A stretch of DNA of 64,000 bases from NCBI RefSeq assembly GCF_014646375.1, contig NZ_BMNI01000002.1, positions 186,001 through 250,000 of the forward strand, given 5' to 3'. Of this stretch, positions 41,798-50,059 are shown piece by piece. This stretch comes from Nocardioides phosphati. GTDB taxonomy: Bacteria > Actinomycetota > Actinomycetes > Propionibacteriales > Nocardioidaceae. The stretch's first letter is position 1. Each line of letters begins with the position of its first letter. A program made the translations under genes and the position numbers. The notes under the pieces were generated by a model. The model had not been told where the DNA came from. It ran no database searches and saw only the letters and a program-made list of their open reading frames with translations.

Positions 41798-44656
41798 TCA
41801 GCCGCGCGGGATCTCGCGCATCTCGAAGGCCTCGACGATGTCGCCTTCCTTGATGTCCTGGAAGTTCCGGAGCGACAGACCGCACTCGAAGCCCTCGCGG
41901 ACCTCCGCGGCGTCGTCCTTCTCGCGCTTGAGGCCAGCCAGGTCGAGGTTGTCCGCCACGACGTTGCCGTCGCGGATGATGCGGACCTTGGCGTTGCGGC
42001 GGAGGAGGCCGCTGGTGACCATACAACCGGCGATGTTGCCGATCTTGGACGAGCGGAAGATCGCACGGATCTCCGCCTGGCCCAGCGTGTGCTCCTCGTA
42101 GACCGGCTTGAGCATGCCCTTGAGGGCCGCCTCGATCTCCTCGATGGCCTGGTAGATGACGCTGTAGTAGCGGATCTCCACGCCTTCCTTGTCGGCCAGC
42201 TCGGTCGCCTTGCCCTGCGGGCGGACGTTGAAGCCGATGATGATCGCGTCGGAGGCCGCAGCGAGCATGACGTTGGTCTCGGTGATGGCACCGACACCGC
42301 GGTCGATGACCCGCAGCGAGACCTCGTCGCCGACGTCGATCTTGGACAGCGAGTCCTCGAGCGCCTCGACGGAACCGGACACGTCGCCCTTGAGGATGAG
42401 GTTGAGCTCCTGGCTCTCGCCCTTCTCCATGGAGGCCATGAAGTCCTCGAGGGTACGACGCACGCGGCGCTGGGCCTGCATGGCCGCACGCTCACGGTGC
42501 TCGCGCTTCTCGGCGATCTGGCGGGCCATGCGGTCGTCCTCGACGACGAGGAAGTTCTGACCCGCACCGGGCACGCCGGAGAGACCGAGAACCATGGCCG
42601 GACGCGACGGGGTCGCCTCCTCGATGTTCTCGCCGTGCTCGTCGAGCATGGCGCGGACACGGCCGTGGGCCGGACCGGCGACGATCGAGTCGCCGACCCG
42701 CAGGGTGCCGCGCTGGACCAGGATCGTGGCGACCGGACCGCGACCGCGGTCGAGGTGCGCCTCGACCACGAGGCCCTGGGCGTCCTGGTTCGGGTTGGCA
42801 CGCAGGTCGAGCGAGGCGTCAGCGGTCAGCACGACCGCCTCGAGCAGGCCGTCGAGGTTGAGGCCGGCCTTCGCGGAGACGTCGACGAACATGACGTCGC
42901 CGCCGTACTCCTCGGGGACCAGGCCGTACTCGGTGAGCTGGCCGCGGACCTTGACCGGGTCGGCCTCGGGCTTGTCGACCTTGTTGACCGCGACGACGAT
43001 CGGGACGCCGGCGGCCTTGGCGTGGTTGAGTGCCTCGACGGTCTGCGGCATGACGCCGTCGTCGGCCGCGACCACGAGGATCGCGATGTCGGTCGCCTGG
43101 GCACCACGGGCACGCATGGCGGTGAACGCCTCGTGACCGGGGGTGTCGATGAGGGTGATGGCGCGCTCGTTGCCGTCGACCTCGGCGTAGACCTGGTAGG
43201 CACCGATGTGCTGCGTGATGCCACCGGCCTCCTTGTCGACGACGTTGGCGTTGCGCAGCGCGTCGAGGAGCTTGGTCTTTCCGTGGTCGACGTGACCCAT
43301 GACGGTGACGACCGGCGGACGGACCATCAGGTCGTCCTCGTCGCCCTCGTCCGCGCCGAACTCGAGGTCGAACGTCTCGAGCAGCTCGCGGTCCTCGTCC
43401 TCCGGGGAGATGACCTGGACGACGTAGTTGAGCTCCTCACCGAGCAGCTCGAACGTCTCGTCACCGACGGACTGGGTCGCGGTGACCATCTCGCCGAGCG
43501 AGAAGAGCATCTGCACCAGGGCTGCCGGGTCGACGTTGATCTTCTCGGCGAAGTCGGTCAGGGACGCACCACGGGCGAGACGCACGGTCTCGCCGTTGCC
43601 CTTGCGGACGCGCACGCCACCGATGGTGGGCGCCTGCATCTGCTCGAACTCCTGGCGACGCGCCCGCTTCGACTTGCGACCACGACGCGACGGACCACCG
43701 GGACGACCGAAGGCACCCTGCGTCTGACCACGGGCACCGGGACCACCGGGACGGCCACCGCCGCCGTTGGGACGGCCCGGAGCACCGCTGAAGCCACCGG
43801 GACGCGGAGCACCCGCGCCGCCACCGGCACCACCCGGACCACCGGGACGACCCGGAGCGCCACCACGGGCACCCGGGCCACCGCCCGGACGACCCGGAGC
43901 GCCACCGCGGCCGGCAGGACCACCGGGACCGCCGGGGCGGGCACCGAAGGCGTTGGGCGACTTCGGCATCATCGCCGGGTTGGGACGCGGCATGCCGGGG
44001 CGCGGTGCTCCACCAGGGGCACCACCACCTGCGGCAGCCGGCGGACGCGGCGGGCGGTTGTCGCCACCGGACGTCTGCGACGGGCCACGATCGGCCGGCG
44101 CGGGACGCTCGGTCGCGGCCGGGCGCTTGCCCATGCCCTGCGACGGAGCGAACGGGTTGTTGCCCGGACGCGGCGCGCCCGGACGGGCGCCACCAGGACG
44201 CGGACCCGGAGTGCCACCAGCCGGCTTGGGCGCGGGGGCCTTCGGCGCGGCGGGGGCAGCAGGGGCGGCCGGAGCGGCAGCAGCCGGCTTCGGCGCGGCG
44301 GGCGCGGCGGGGGCGGCCGGAGCGGCGGGGGCCGGGGCAGCAGCAGCCGGCGCAGCGGGGGCCGGAGCCTCCGGAGCAGCGGGAGCGGCAGGCGCCGGAG
44401 CCTTGGGGGCCGGCTTGGGGCCGGGCTTGCCAGCCGGCGCCTTGGGCGCGGCAGGGGCAGCCTCGGCGGCGGGCGCACCGCCACCGGCGGCACGCAGCTC
44501 GTCACCGAACTGCTTCTTGAAACGCATCGCGACGGGGGGCTCCACCGTCGAGGACGCGGACTTGACGAACTCGCCCATCTCCTTCAGCTTCTCGAGAACG
44601 AACTTGCTCTCGACGCCGAATTCCTTGGCGATCTCGTGTACGCGGGGCTTGGCCAC
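41798..44656 (-). CDS. infB: Translation initiation factor IF-2
   Basis: GTPase that positions initiator tRNA on the 30S subunit. The 952-residue protein has an IF2_N helix-turn domain (residues 1-50), a long Ala/Pro then Gly/Pro/Arg-rich disordered linker (about 60-330), a second IF2_N module (355-410), the G domain with GHVDHGKT (454-461), DTPGH (504-508) and NKVD (558-561), and C-terminal beta-barrel domains. The start is GTG at 44656 with GGAG about 11 nt upstream. In most actinobacteria it is co-transcribed with nusA and ylxR; here ylxR-infB are cut off from nusA by an opposite-strand gene. Confidence 0.97.
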   Translation of the reverse strand: MAKPRVHEIAKEFGVESKFVLEKLKEMGEFVKSASSTVEPPVAMRFKKQFGDELRAAGGGAPAAEAAPAAPKAPAGKPGPKPAPKAPAPAAPAAPEAPAPAAPAAAAPAPAAPAAPAAPAAPKPAAAAPAAPAAPAAPKAPAPKPAGGTPGPRPGGARPGAPRPGNNPFAPSQGMGKRPAATERPAPADRGPSQTSGGDNRPPRPPAAAGGGAPGGAPRPGMPRPNPAMMPKSPNAFGARPGGPGGPAGRGGAPGRPGGGPGARGGAPGRPGGPGGAGGGAGAPRPGGFSGAPGRPNGGGGRPGGPGARGQTQGAFGRPGGPSRRGRKSKRARRQEFEQMQAPTIGGVRVRKGNGETVRLARGASLTDFAEKINVDPAALVQMLFSLGEMVTATQSVGDETFELLGEELNYVVQVISPEDEDRELLETFDLEFGADEGDEDDLMVRPPVVTVMGHVDHGKTKLLDALRNANVVDKEAGGITQHIGAYQVYAEVDGNERAITLIDTPGHEAFTAMRARGAQATDIAILVVAADDGVMPQTVEALNHAKAAGVPIVVAVNKVDKPEADPVKVRGQLTEYGLVPEEYGGDVMFVDVSAKAGLNLDGLLEAVVLTADASLDLRANPNQDAQGLVVEAHLDRGRGPVATILVQRGTLRVGDSIVAGPAHGRVRAMLDEHGENIEEATPSRPAMVLGLSGVPGAGQNFLVVEDDRMARQIAEKREHRERAAMQAQRRVRRTLEDFMASMEKGESQELNLILKGDVSGSVEALEDSLSKIDVGDEVSLRVIDRGVGAITETNVMLAAASDAIIIGFNVRPQGKATELADKEGVEIRYYSVIYQAIEEIEAALKGMLKPVYEEHTLGQAEIRAIFRSSKIGNIAGCMVTSGLLRRNAKVRIIRDGNVVADNLDLAGLKREKDDAAEVREGFECGLSLRNFQDIKEGDIVEAFEMREIPRG

Positions 44657-44785
44657 GGGGTTGTGTTACTCCTTCTCGGCCCGCCCCGGAATGCGTTGTG
44701 GGGTCGAACCGTCAGTGGGTGTGCATGCTCATCGCGAAGTACTCATCGAGTGCTCATGAGCGGATGCTCCAGTTCCTGTAGTGGT

Positions 44786-45094
44786 TCATGACGTGTGTGC
44801 CTCGAGCCAGGCCCTCACCGGCTCGGCAGCCAGCCCTTGCTCGAGCCGCAGGGCTCGGGCGAACGCTCGCCGCCGGACCGCCAGGTCGTAGCACACGGTC
44901 GTGGGGTGCAGGTGCGCCCCACGGCCGGCCGCAGACTTCGCAGGATCCGGTACGACGGCCGGTCGGCCCTCGCTGTCGGTCCCCGCGACGATCCGCAGGA
45001 GCTCGTGGCGGGCAGCCCGCTCGCGGCATCCGATGCACGTGCGCACGGGTGTTGAAGCCGTGTGTGCAGGGGAATTCAGTTCGCGAGCCACCAA
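44786..45094 (-). CDS. ylxR: YlxR/RnpM-family RNA-binding protein
   Basis: A 102-residue protein of the DUF448 family. The signature RTCIGCRERAARHELLRIV (about residues 18-36) and the GRGAHLHPTTVCYDLAVRRRAFARAL segment are intact. Bacillus YlxR/RnpM binds RNase P RNA; a similar role here is inferred. The GTG at 45094 follows a TAGAGT hexamer with only about 3 nt of leader. It should be the first gene of a ylxR-infB transcript, separated from nusA by the inserted L7/L12-like gene. Confidence 0.93.
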   Translation of the reverse strand: MVARELNSPAHTASTPVRTCIGCRERAARHELLRIVAGTDSEGRPAVVPDPAKSAAGRGAHLHPTTVCYDLAVRRRAFARALRLEQGLAAEPVRAWLEAHTS

Positions 45095-45103
45095 GCGACA
45101 ACT

Positions 45104-45109
45104 CTACCG
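45104..45109 (-). promoter_or_regulatory. Possible -10 hexamer (TAGAGT) of ylxR-infB
   Basis: TAGAGT on the minus strand ends 9 nt before the ylxR GTG at 45094, which predicts a leader of about three bases. It offers ylxR-infB a promoter of its own now that nusA is separated from them. Confidence 0.4.
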
Positions 45110-45158
45110 GGTAGCGGGGCAGGGCGACGAACCGGCAGTCCCCTCCCCCACATTCAGC

Positions 45159-45164
45159 TACGTT
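45159..45164 (+). promoter_or_regulatory. Predicted -10 hexamer (TACGTT) of the L7/L12-like gene
   Basis: TACGTT ends 7 nt before the ATG at 45172. Confidence 0.5.
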
Positions 45165-45171
45165 TCCCGAC

Positions 45172-45735
45172 ATGCGGTTCGGACCGGCATTAGTTCGCCT
45201 GACTGTTGGCGCAAGTAGCGTCTACGTAGGGTGGAAGCTCTTCATGCGCTTCGTCAGCCCCGATCACCACTGGCTGTCGTGGTCGACTCCGCTCGACTTC
45301 GTCATCGGATGCATCGGCTGGGGCCTCCTCCTGGCCGGCGTTTCTCTGATCAGCGGCGGTCTTCGCCGATTCCCGCTACCTGGGCGTCCACATGGCCTGC
45401 ATCCCGAAATGCTCGCCAAGCGCGAGGCCGAGTGGGCGCGGGCAAACGCTGATCTCCTTGAGGAAGGTCAGCATGAGGTCGTGGTGACGGATCTCGGCGA
45501 GGACTGGATGGAGGTCGTCAAGGCGATCCGGCGCGTCACACGTCTCGACGTCACGGCTGCGATGGGTCTCGTCAAGCCGCTCGGGCAGGCCGTTGTTCAG
45601 TCCCGGAGCGAGGCCGCCGCGGAGTCGATCGCGACCAGGCTGCGCGCAGCCGGCGCGAGCGCCGTCGTACAGCCGGAGGCGCCGAAATGGCGTGAAGGCT
45701 CTTCGTCACCTGGTGACGAAGAGCCTTCACGTTGA
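45172..45735 (+). CDS. Membrane protein with a ribosomal L7/L12 C-terminal-like domain
   Basis: A 187-residue protein of unknown function. Two hydrophobic segments (about residues 5-27 and 41-62) anchor it in the membrane, then a charged helix (HPEMLAKREAEWARANADLL) leads to a domain at about 102-167. Its pattern, EVVVTDLGEDWMEVVKAIRR, RLDVTAAMGLVK and SEAAAESIATRLRAAGASAVV, follows the beta-alpha-alpha-beta-alpha-beta layout of the L7/L12 C-terminal domain (FDVVLT...KIAVIKVVRE, GLKEAKDLV, EAEEIKAKLEEAGA). Codon use differs from its neighbours: there is a TTA Leu codon at 45190-45192 and several low-GC codons. It lies on the opposite strand inside the normally continuous nusA-ylxR-infB cluster, which suggests insertion of a foreign gene. 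Its last codons form half of a 20-bp palindrome. Confidence 0.7.
   Translation: MRFGPALVRLTVGASSVYVGWKLFMRFVSPDHHWLSWSTPLDFVIGCIGWGLLLAGVSLISGGLRRFPLPGRPHGLHPEMLAKREAEWARANADLLEEGQHEVVVTDLGEDWMEVVKAIRRVTRLDVTAAMGLVKPLGQAVVQSRSEAAAESIATRLRAAGASAVVQPEAPKWREGSSSPGDEEPSR
45691..45731. terminator. Bidirectional terminator between nusA and the L7/L12-like gene
   Basis: Perfect 20-bp inverted repeat (45691-45710 with 45712-45731) around a single central base; physically the stem would open to a small loop. The repeat lies in the last 15 codons of the plus-strand gene and 22 nt after the nusA stop on the other strand. Confidence 0.88.
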
Positions 45736-45752
45736 CCAGCGGCGACCCGGGC

Positions 45753-46727
45753 TCAGCTGGCGGGGGCCTCGTCGGACCGGATGTCGATCCGCCAGCCGGT
45801 CAGGCGGGCGGCGAGGCGGGCGTTCTGACCCTCCTTGCCGATCGCCAGCGACAGCTGGAAGTCGGGGACGACGACGCGGGCCGCACGGGCGGCGAGGTCG
45901 ACGATCTCGACCGAGCTGACCCGGGCCGGGGAGAGCGCGTGGGCGACCATCTCGGCGGGGTCCTCGGACCAGTCGACGATGTCGATCTTCTCGCCGTGGA
46001 GCTCGCTCATGATGTTGCGGACGCGGCTGCCCATCGGGCCGATGCAGGAGCCCTTGGCGTTGACGCCGGGAACCGTCGACTTGACCGCGATCTTGGTCCG
46101 GTGGCCGGCCTCGCGGGCGATCGCGGCGATCTCGACGGTGCCATCGGCGATCTCGGGGACCTCGAGCGCGAAGAGCTTCTTGACCAGGTTGGGGTGGGTG
46201 CGCGAGAGCGTGATCTGCGGGCCACGCATGCCCTTGCGCACCGAGACGACGAGCGCCTTGATCCGGGTGCCGTGCTGGTAGTTCTCGCCGGGGACGCGCT
46301 CGCCGAGCGGGATGATCGCCTCGAGCTTGCCGAGGTCGACCATGACGTCGTCGGGGTTGCGGCCCTGCTGGATGACGCCGGAGACGATGTCACCCTCCTT
46401 GCCCGCGAACTCACCGAACGTGATGTCGTCCTGGGCGTCGCGCAGGCGCTGCAGCATGATCTGGCGCGCGGTCGTGGCGGCGATGCGACCGAAGCCGTCG
46501 GGGGTGTCGTCGTACTCCTCGGAGAAGGTGCCGTCCTCCTCCTGCTCGCGGACCAGCACGTTGACGTGGCCGGTCTTGCGGTCGATGACCACCCGCGCAC
46601 GCTGCTGGGCGCCGGCCGTCTTGTGGTAGGCCTGCAGCATCGCCTGCTCGATCGCCTCGACGAGGACGTCGAAGGAGATCTCCTTCTCGCGCTCCAGCAT
46701 CCGCAGGATGCTCAGGTCGATGTCCAT
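45753..46727 (-). CDS. nusA: Transcription termination/antitermination factor NusA
   Basis: Binds RNA polymerase and modulates pausing, termination and antitermination. At 324 residues it is the short actinobacterial form without the C-terminal acidic repeats. It has the N-terminal polymerase-binding domain ([18 protein letters not shown]), an S1 domain ([22 protein letters not shown], about 130-200), and two KH domains ([16 protein letters not shown] and [19 protein letters not shown]). The ATG at 46727 overlaps the rimP stop by one base. It ends at a strong terminator, so ylxR-infB is not read through from it. Confidence 0.97.
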   Translation of the reverse strand: MDIDLSILRMLEREKEISFDVLVEAIEQAMLQAYHKTAGAQQRARVVIDRKTGHVNVLVREQEEDGTFSEEYDDTPDGFGRIAATTARQIMLQRLRDAQDDITFGEFAGKEGDIVSGVIQQGRNPDDVMVDLGKLEAIIPLGERVPGENYQHGTRIKALVVSVRKGMRGPQITLSRTHPNLVKKLFALEVPEIADGTVEIAAIAREAGHRTKIAVKSTVPGVNAKGSCIGPMGSRVRNIMSELHGEKIDIVDWSEDPAEMVAHALSPARVSSVEIVDLAARAARVVVPDFQLSLAIGKEGQNARLAARLTGWRIDIRSDEAPAS

Positions 46728-47302
46728 CAGGCGTCGTCTCCCTCGTCGGTCTCATCGATCACGTCGTCGATGTCATCGGCGTCCTCGAGCTCCTCGAAGG
46801 CCGCCTTGCGGTTGAACTCGATCTGCACGCGCGCCTTGGCGATGTCGGCGTAGGCGACGCGCGTCTCCACGATCTTGGGCTTGGCACCCTTGCTGGCGCG
46901 CTTGTCCTCGAGCAGGGTCACGGCCTCGTCGTCGGACTCGCCGATGCGGGCCTCGACCTCGCCACCCTCGACGAGGGTGACCTTGACCAGGCGGCCGGCG
47001 TTGCGGCGCCAGTGGCGCGGCAGCGTCAGCGGGCGGTCGACGCCGCGCGAAGTGACCTCGAGCAGGTAAGGCTCGGCACCCATCACGTTGGAGGACTCGA
47101 GGAAGTCGTCGACCTCCTTGGTGGCGGCGGCGATCTCGTCGAGCGTCACACCGGTCTCGGAGTCGAGGGCGATGCGCAGGATGCGGCGCTGGCCGGCCTT
47201 GGAGAGCTCGACGGCCTCCAGGTCCAGGCCGAGTGCGGCCAGGGGGTCGGTGAGCCCTGCTTCGATGCGGGCCCTGGTGGCGTCCAGTCCGGAACTGCTC
47301 AC
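46727..47302 (-). CDS. rimP: Ribosome maturation factor RimP
   Basis: 30S subunit maturation factor. The 191-residue protein has the RimP signature [20 protein letters not shown] near the N-terminus, [18 protein letters not shown] in the middle, and a long acidic tail (about residues 170-191). The GTG at 47302 ([16 protein letters not shown]) is chosen because AAGGAGG lies 8 nt upstream; the ORF could extend to 47335. First gene of the rimP-nusA unit, the conserved bacterial order. Confidence 0.95.
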   Translation of the reverse strand: MSSSGLDATRARIEAGLTDPLAALGLDLEAVELSKAGQRRILRIALDSETGVTLDEIAAATKEVDDFLESSNVMGAEPYLLEVTSRGVDRPLTLPRHWRRNAGRLVKVTLVEGGEVEARIGESDDEAVTLLEDKRASKGAKPKIVETRVAYADIAKARVQIEFNRKAAFEELEDADDIDDVIDETDEGDDA

Positions 47303-47334
47303 AGTGCGACCTCCTTGTGCTGTTGTCGGCGCCA

Positions 47335-47340
47335 AGACTA
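47335..47340 (-). promoter_or_regulatory. Predicted -10 hexamer (TAGTCT) of rimP-nusA
   Basis: TAGTCT on the minus strand predicts a start near 47328 and a leader of about 26 nt carrying the AAGGAGG site of rimP. Confidence 0.45.
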
Positions 47341-47371
47341 GCGGGTCCGCGGGGATGCCCGGACCGGCCGA

Positions 47372-47377
47372 TAGGGT
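47372..47377 (+). promoter_or_regulatory. Predicted -10 hexamer (TAGGGT) of the lipoprotein gene
   Basis: TAGGGT ends 7 nt before the GTG at 47385. Confidence 0.5.
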
Positions 47378-47384
47378 TCACGCC

Positions 47385-47888
47385 GTGCCTGACACCGTGA
47401 TCACCGTCTCCCGCCGGGCGGCCCTCGGCGGCGCGACCGTCGCGGTCGCCGCCACCGCCGGCTGCCAGTGGGGTCCCCCCGACTCGGTGAGCGCCCCCGC
47501 CGCGAAGCGCGACGCCGACGCGACCACGGTCGACCACCTCGTCGCGGAGATCGCCGCACAGGCCCGGCTGGTCGCCGACGTGGCCACCACTCACGTCGGT
47601 CTCGCGACCGCGCTCGGCCCGCTCACCGCGCTCCACCGCGCGCACCTCGCCGTGCTCACGGACCAGGCCCCGGCCGCACCCTCCGTCATGGTCCCGGCGC
47701 GGCCCGACGCAGCCCTCGCCGCCGTACGCCGGGGCGAGGCCGGCCTGCAGCGCTCCCTCACCGCGGGCGCGCGCAAGGCCGCAAGCGGTCCGCTGGCGCG
47801 CTCTCTCGCGTCGATGGCGGCCGGCGTCGCCATGCACCTCGCTGCAGCCCCCACTCCACGCTCTGCCTCGAAGGGCGGCCAGGCATGA
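47385..47888 (+). CDS. Putative Tat-type lipoprotein, helical
   Basis: A 167-residue exported protein. The N-terminus [19 protein letters not shown] carries an RR pair, as in Tat signals, and ends in ATAGC (Cys27), a lipobox. The mature part is Ala/Leu-rich with His residues spaced along predicted helices ([31 protein letters not shown]), like a ferritin-like four-helix bundle. It overlaps the next gene by ATGA (47885-47888); that gene encodes a ferritin-like DUF4439 protein, so the two probably form a complex or share a substrate. Divergent from rimP, a context conserved in actinobacteria. Function unknown. Confidence 0.75.
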   Translation: MPDTVITVSRRAALGGATVAVAATAGCQWGPPDSVSAPAAKRDADATTVDHLVAEIAAQARLVADVATTHVGLATALGPLTALHRAHLAVLTDQAPAAPSVMVPARPDAALAAVRRGEAGLQRSLTAGARKAASGPLARSLASMAAGVAMHLAAAPTPRSASKGGQA

Positions 47889-48313
47889 CCACCGACCTAA
47901 CTCCCCTGCAGACAGCGGTCGCCGGCGAGCACGCCGCGCTCTGGGTCCTCGGCGTCGTCGGGGCGCAGGCTCCCGAGGACTCGACGCTGCGGGAGCGGGT
48001 GACCACGGCGTACCGCCTGCACCGCGCGCAGCGCGACCACCTGATCGCGCGCATCACCGCGCTCGGCGGGACCCCCGTCCCCGCCGAACCCGGCTACATG
48101 CTGGGCGACGTCAGCGCCCAGACCGCCGGCTACGCCGCAGCGCTCGAGGTGGAGCAGAAGGCGGCGGCGATCTACGCCGACCTGGTGGCCCACACGACCG
48201 GCTCCGACCGGAGCTGGGCCGTCACGGCCCTCGTCGAGTGTTCGATCCGCCAGCTGTGGTTCCGGGGGAGCCCCGAGATCTTCCCCGGAACCAGCGAGCT
48301 GGCGAACCGCTGA
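47885..48313 (+). CDS. Ferritin-like DUF4439 protein
   Basis: A 142-residue protein of the ferritin-like DUF4439 family. Four helices are expected, with carboxylate/His residues in QTAVAGEHAALWVLGVVG, LHRAQRDHLIARI and YAAALEVEQKAAAIYADLVA in the places of di-iron ligands (Glu-His, Glu-Glu). There is no signal peptide, so it may be cytoplasmic unless carried by its partner. Overlaps the lipoprotein gene. A metal-binding or stress function is a family-level guess. Confidence 0.8.
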   Translation: MTTDLTPLQTAVAGEHAALWVLGVVGAQAPEDSTLRERVTTAYRLHRAQRDHLIARITALGGTPVPAEPGYMLGDVSAQTAGYAAALEVEQKAAAIYADLVAHTTGSDRSWAVTALVECSIRQLWFRGSPEIFPGTSELANR

Positions 48314-48345
48314 CTCCCTGTCCGAGCAGGGGGTACAGGGAAGAT

Positions 48346-48413
48346 CCTGCAACACCGCGGGCGCCGAAGCCCCATGGATCAAGTTGCAGGTTTATGCAAT
48401 GCAGAAACCTGCA
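48346..48413. repeat. CCTGCA inverted repeats in the gap between two convergent genes
   Basis: The 117-nt gap between the DUF4439 gene and the lipoprotein gene holds CCTGCAAC (48346-48353) and its inverse GTTGCAGG (48383-48390), and a perfect 9-bp inverted repeat TGCAGGTTT/AAACCTGCA (48385-48393 with 48405-48413) around an 11-nt loop. The shared middle arm can pair with either side. It could serve as a terminator for both genes. Confidence 0.5.
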
Positions 48414-48430
48414 GCCGTGAGCCCGTGCGG

Positions 48431-49291
48431 TCAGGCGAGCTCCAGCGCGGTGCTTTTCCACGCACCGTGACTGCGGACCAGCGAACAGCGCCAGACTCCG
48501 ACGGGCCCCTGCGTTCCGTCCGACCGGTCCCCCTCGACGTACACGAGCACGCGGGCCTCGTCCGCGGAGAGCTCTTCGATCGCCGTCACCACGGCACGCC
48601 CGTTGAAGGTCAGCTGCGTGTCGAGGAGGCGCCACCGCTCGGCCGTCTCCGAGTCGATGGCCAGCTTGCCCAGCCGAGCCCCGTCGACCTCCCCGTCCGA
48701 CCCGTTCCCGTCGGCCAGCAGCTCGACCAGCTCCTTCCCCACGGCACGGGCTTCCTCGAAGGTGTCGGACGGCTTCGCCTCGATCTCCGTCGGCTCGATC
48801 TCCGTCTCCATGTCGACCTTGGCCACCAGCCACCGGCTGCCGTCCCGCACGAGGTGCAGCAGCTCGGCCGTGTGGAGCGTCTTCTCGTCCCGGGACCGCA
48901 CCGCGTGCTCGACGACGCGGCCCACCAGGAACACCGTCGCCTTGTCGCCGTCGCCGGCAACCAGGCCGGTTCCGTCGACGTGCTCGAGCGCCACAGGCGC
49001 CCGCAACGTGTCGAAGAGTCGCTTCCGCTCACGCTGGGAGCTGCTGAACCTCTCGGCGTACGACGGAGTCATCAGGGCGGTTGCGTCCGCAAGCTGCTCG
49101 TCGAACCGTCCCGGGTCATGGGCATGCATCGCGTTCGCAGCGCGCTCCGCTGCCCGGACCGCAGCGGCGTACCGAGCGAGCTTCGCCGGCCCCGTCTCGG
49201 GACGCAGTCCCTCCGTCGCGGGCGCCGTAGCGGCAGGACCGCAGGCCACGAGCGACACGAGCAGTGCGGATCCCGCAAGCAGCCTCAGCAT
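48431..49291 (-). CDS. Lipoprotein of unknown function
   Basis: A 286-residue exported lipoprotein: signal MLRLLAGSALLVSLVACG with lipobox Cys17. The mature part has an Ala-rich helical segment (AVRAAERAANAMHAHD) and then mixed strands; the C-terminal half is rich in Glu/Val (ETEIEPTEIEAKPSDTFEEAR) and ends with VGVWRCSLVRSHGAWK, like the NTF2-like domain of Mce-associated or lipoprotein-type stress proteins, which is only a resemblance. ATG at 49291 lies 6 nt after a TACGCT hexamer. Monocistronic. Confidence 0.75.
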   Translation of the reverse strand: MLRLLAGSALLVSLVACGPAATAPATEGLRPETGPAKLARYAAAVRAAERAANAMHAHDPGRFDEQLADATALMTPSYAERFSSSQRERKRLFDTLRAPVALEHVDGTGLVAGDGDKATVFLVGRVVEHAVRSRDEKTLHTAELLHLVRDGSRWLVAKVDMETEIEPTEIEAKPSDTFEEARAVGKELVELLADGNGSDGEVDGARLGKLAIDSETAERWRLLDTQLTFNGRAVVTAIEELSADEARVLVYVEGDRSDGTQGPVGVWRCSLVRSHGAWKSTALELA

Positions 49292-49297
49292 CGCCAC

Positions 49298-49303
49298 AGC
49301 GTA
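49298..49303 (-). promoter_or_regulatory. Predicted -10 hexamer (TACGCT) of the lipoprotein gene
   Basis: TACGCT on the minus strand ends 6 nt before the ATG at 49291 (leaderless). Confidence 0.5.
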
Positions 49304-49340
49304 GGGGCACGCGCCGGAGTGGGATGGCCAGACGCCGTGG

Positions 49341-50042
49341 TCAGGTCCAGCGGGCGACGACGTCGGCGACCTCGCCGATGCGGTGCACGACGGCGTCCGG
49401 GACGCCCTCGGTGTGACCGCGCTGGTCCGGCGGAATCGTGCTGTGCGGCACGTGGATCGCCCGCATGCCCGCTGCCTGCGCGCCCCAGACGTCGTCGTAC
49501 AGCCGGTCGCCGACGTAGACGCAGCGAGCCGGATCGGTGGCGCCGACGGCGTCCATCGCCGCGTGGAACGCCTGCGCCGACGGCTTCGTCCACGGGATCT
49601 CGCTCGTGTACACGTCACCGTCGATCAGGTGGTCCACCCCGTCGCGCTCGAAGAAGCCGCGGTGCCACGCGCGCGGCCAGATCGTGTTGGAGAGGACGCC
49701 GACGCGGACGCCGCGGGCGCGCAGCGCCTCGAAGAGCGGGCCCACCTCCGGGTCCGTCAGGGTGTGGGGCGCCCAGAAGTCGTAGTACGCCGAGAGCAGC
49801 GCCGGGTCGTGCTCCAGGCCCGCTTCGTCGAAGAGGTCGGCGACCGTCGCGCTGCGCTGGTGGTCGCGGCTCCAGCCCCAGACCCGCGCGCCGGCCTCGT
49901 GGAGACGCGACGCCGCGACGTCCAGTCCCCCGTGGGCGCCGACGACCGCCTCGGCCAGCGCGAGCGACTCCTCGTGGAAGTCGACGTCGTGCCAGGCGGT
50001 CAGCGTGCCGCCCCAGTCGAAGATCACCGCGTCGACGCCCAC
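49341..50042 (-). CDS. HAD-superfamily hydrolase
   Basis: A 233-residue phosphatase-type HAD protein. Motif I is VIFDWGGTLT (nucleophile Asp9, with Trp where Asp+1 usually is and Gly-Gly following), motif II is VGVLSNT, motif III Lys is in TKPSAQAFHAA, and motif IV is CVYVGDRLYDDVWGAQAAG. An alpha-helical cap lies between residues about 20 and 85. Substrate unknown. It lies 17 nt behind proS and is probably co-transcribed with it. Confidence 0.9.
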   Translation of the reverse strand: MGVDAVIFDWGGTLTAWHDVDFHEESLALAEAVVGAHGGLDVAASRLHEAGARVWGWSRDHQRSATVADLFDEAGLEHDPALLSAYYDFWAPHTLTDPEVGPLFEALRARGVRVGVLSNTIWPRAWHRGFFERDGVDHLIDGDVYTSEIPWTKPSAQAFHAAMDAVGATDPARCVYVGDRLYDDVWGAQAAGMRAIHVPHSTIPPDQRGHTEGVPDAVVHRIGEVADVVARWT

Positions 50043-50059
50043 GACCGCTCCCCCGCGCG

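Noticed and set aside
43760-44500. Repetitive Gly/Pro/Arg and Ala/Pro coding stretch in infB that looks repeat-like at DNA level
   Set aside because: It is the known disordered linker of actinobacterial IF2, not a CRISPR array or mobile repeat; the repeats have no constant length or spacer.
42089-44791. 900-codon open frame opposite infB
   Set aside because: Shadow of infB; the translation is Thr/Gly/Arg-rich without any domain.
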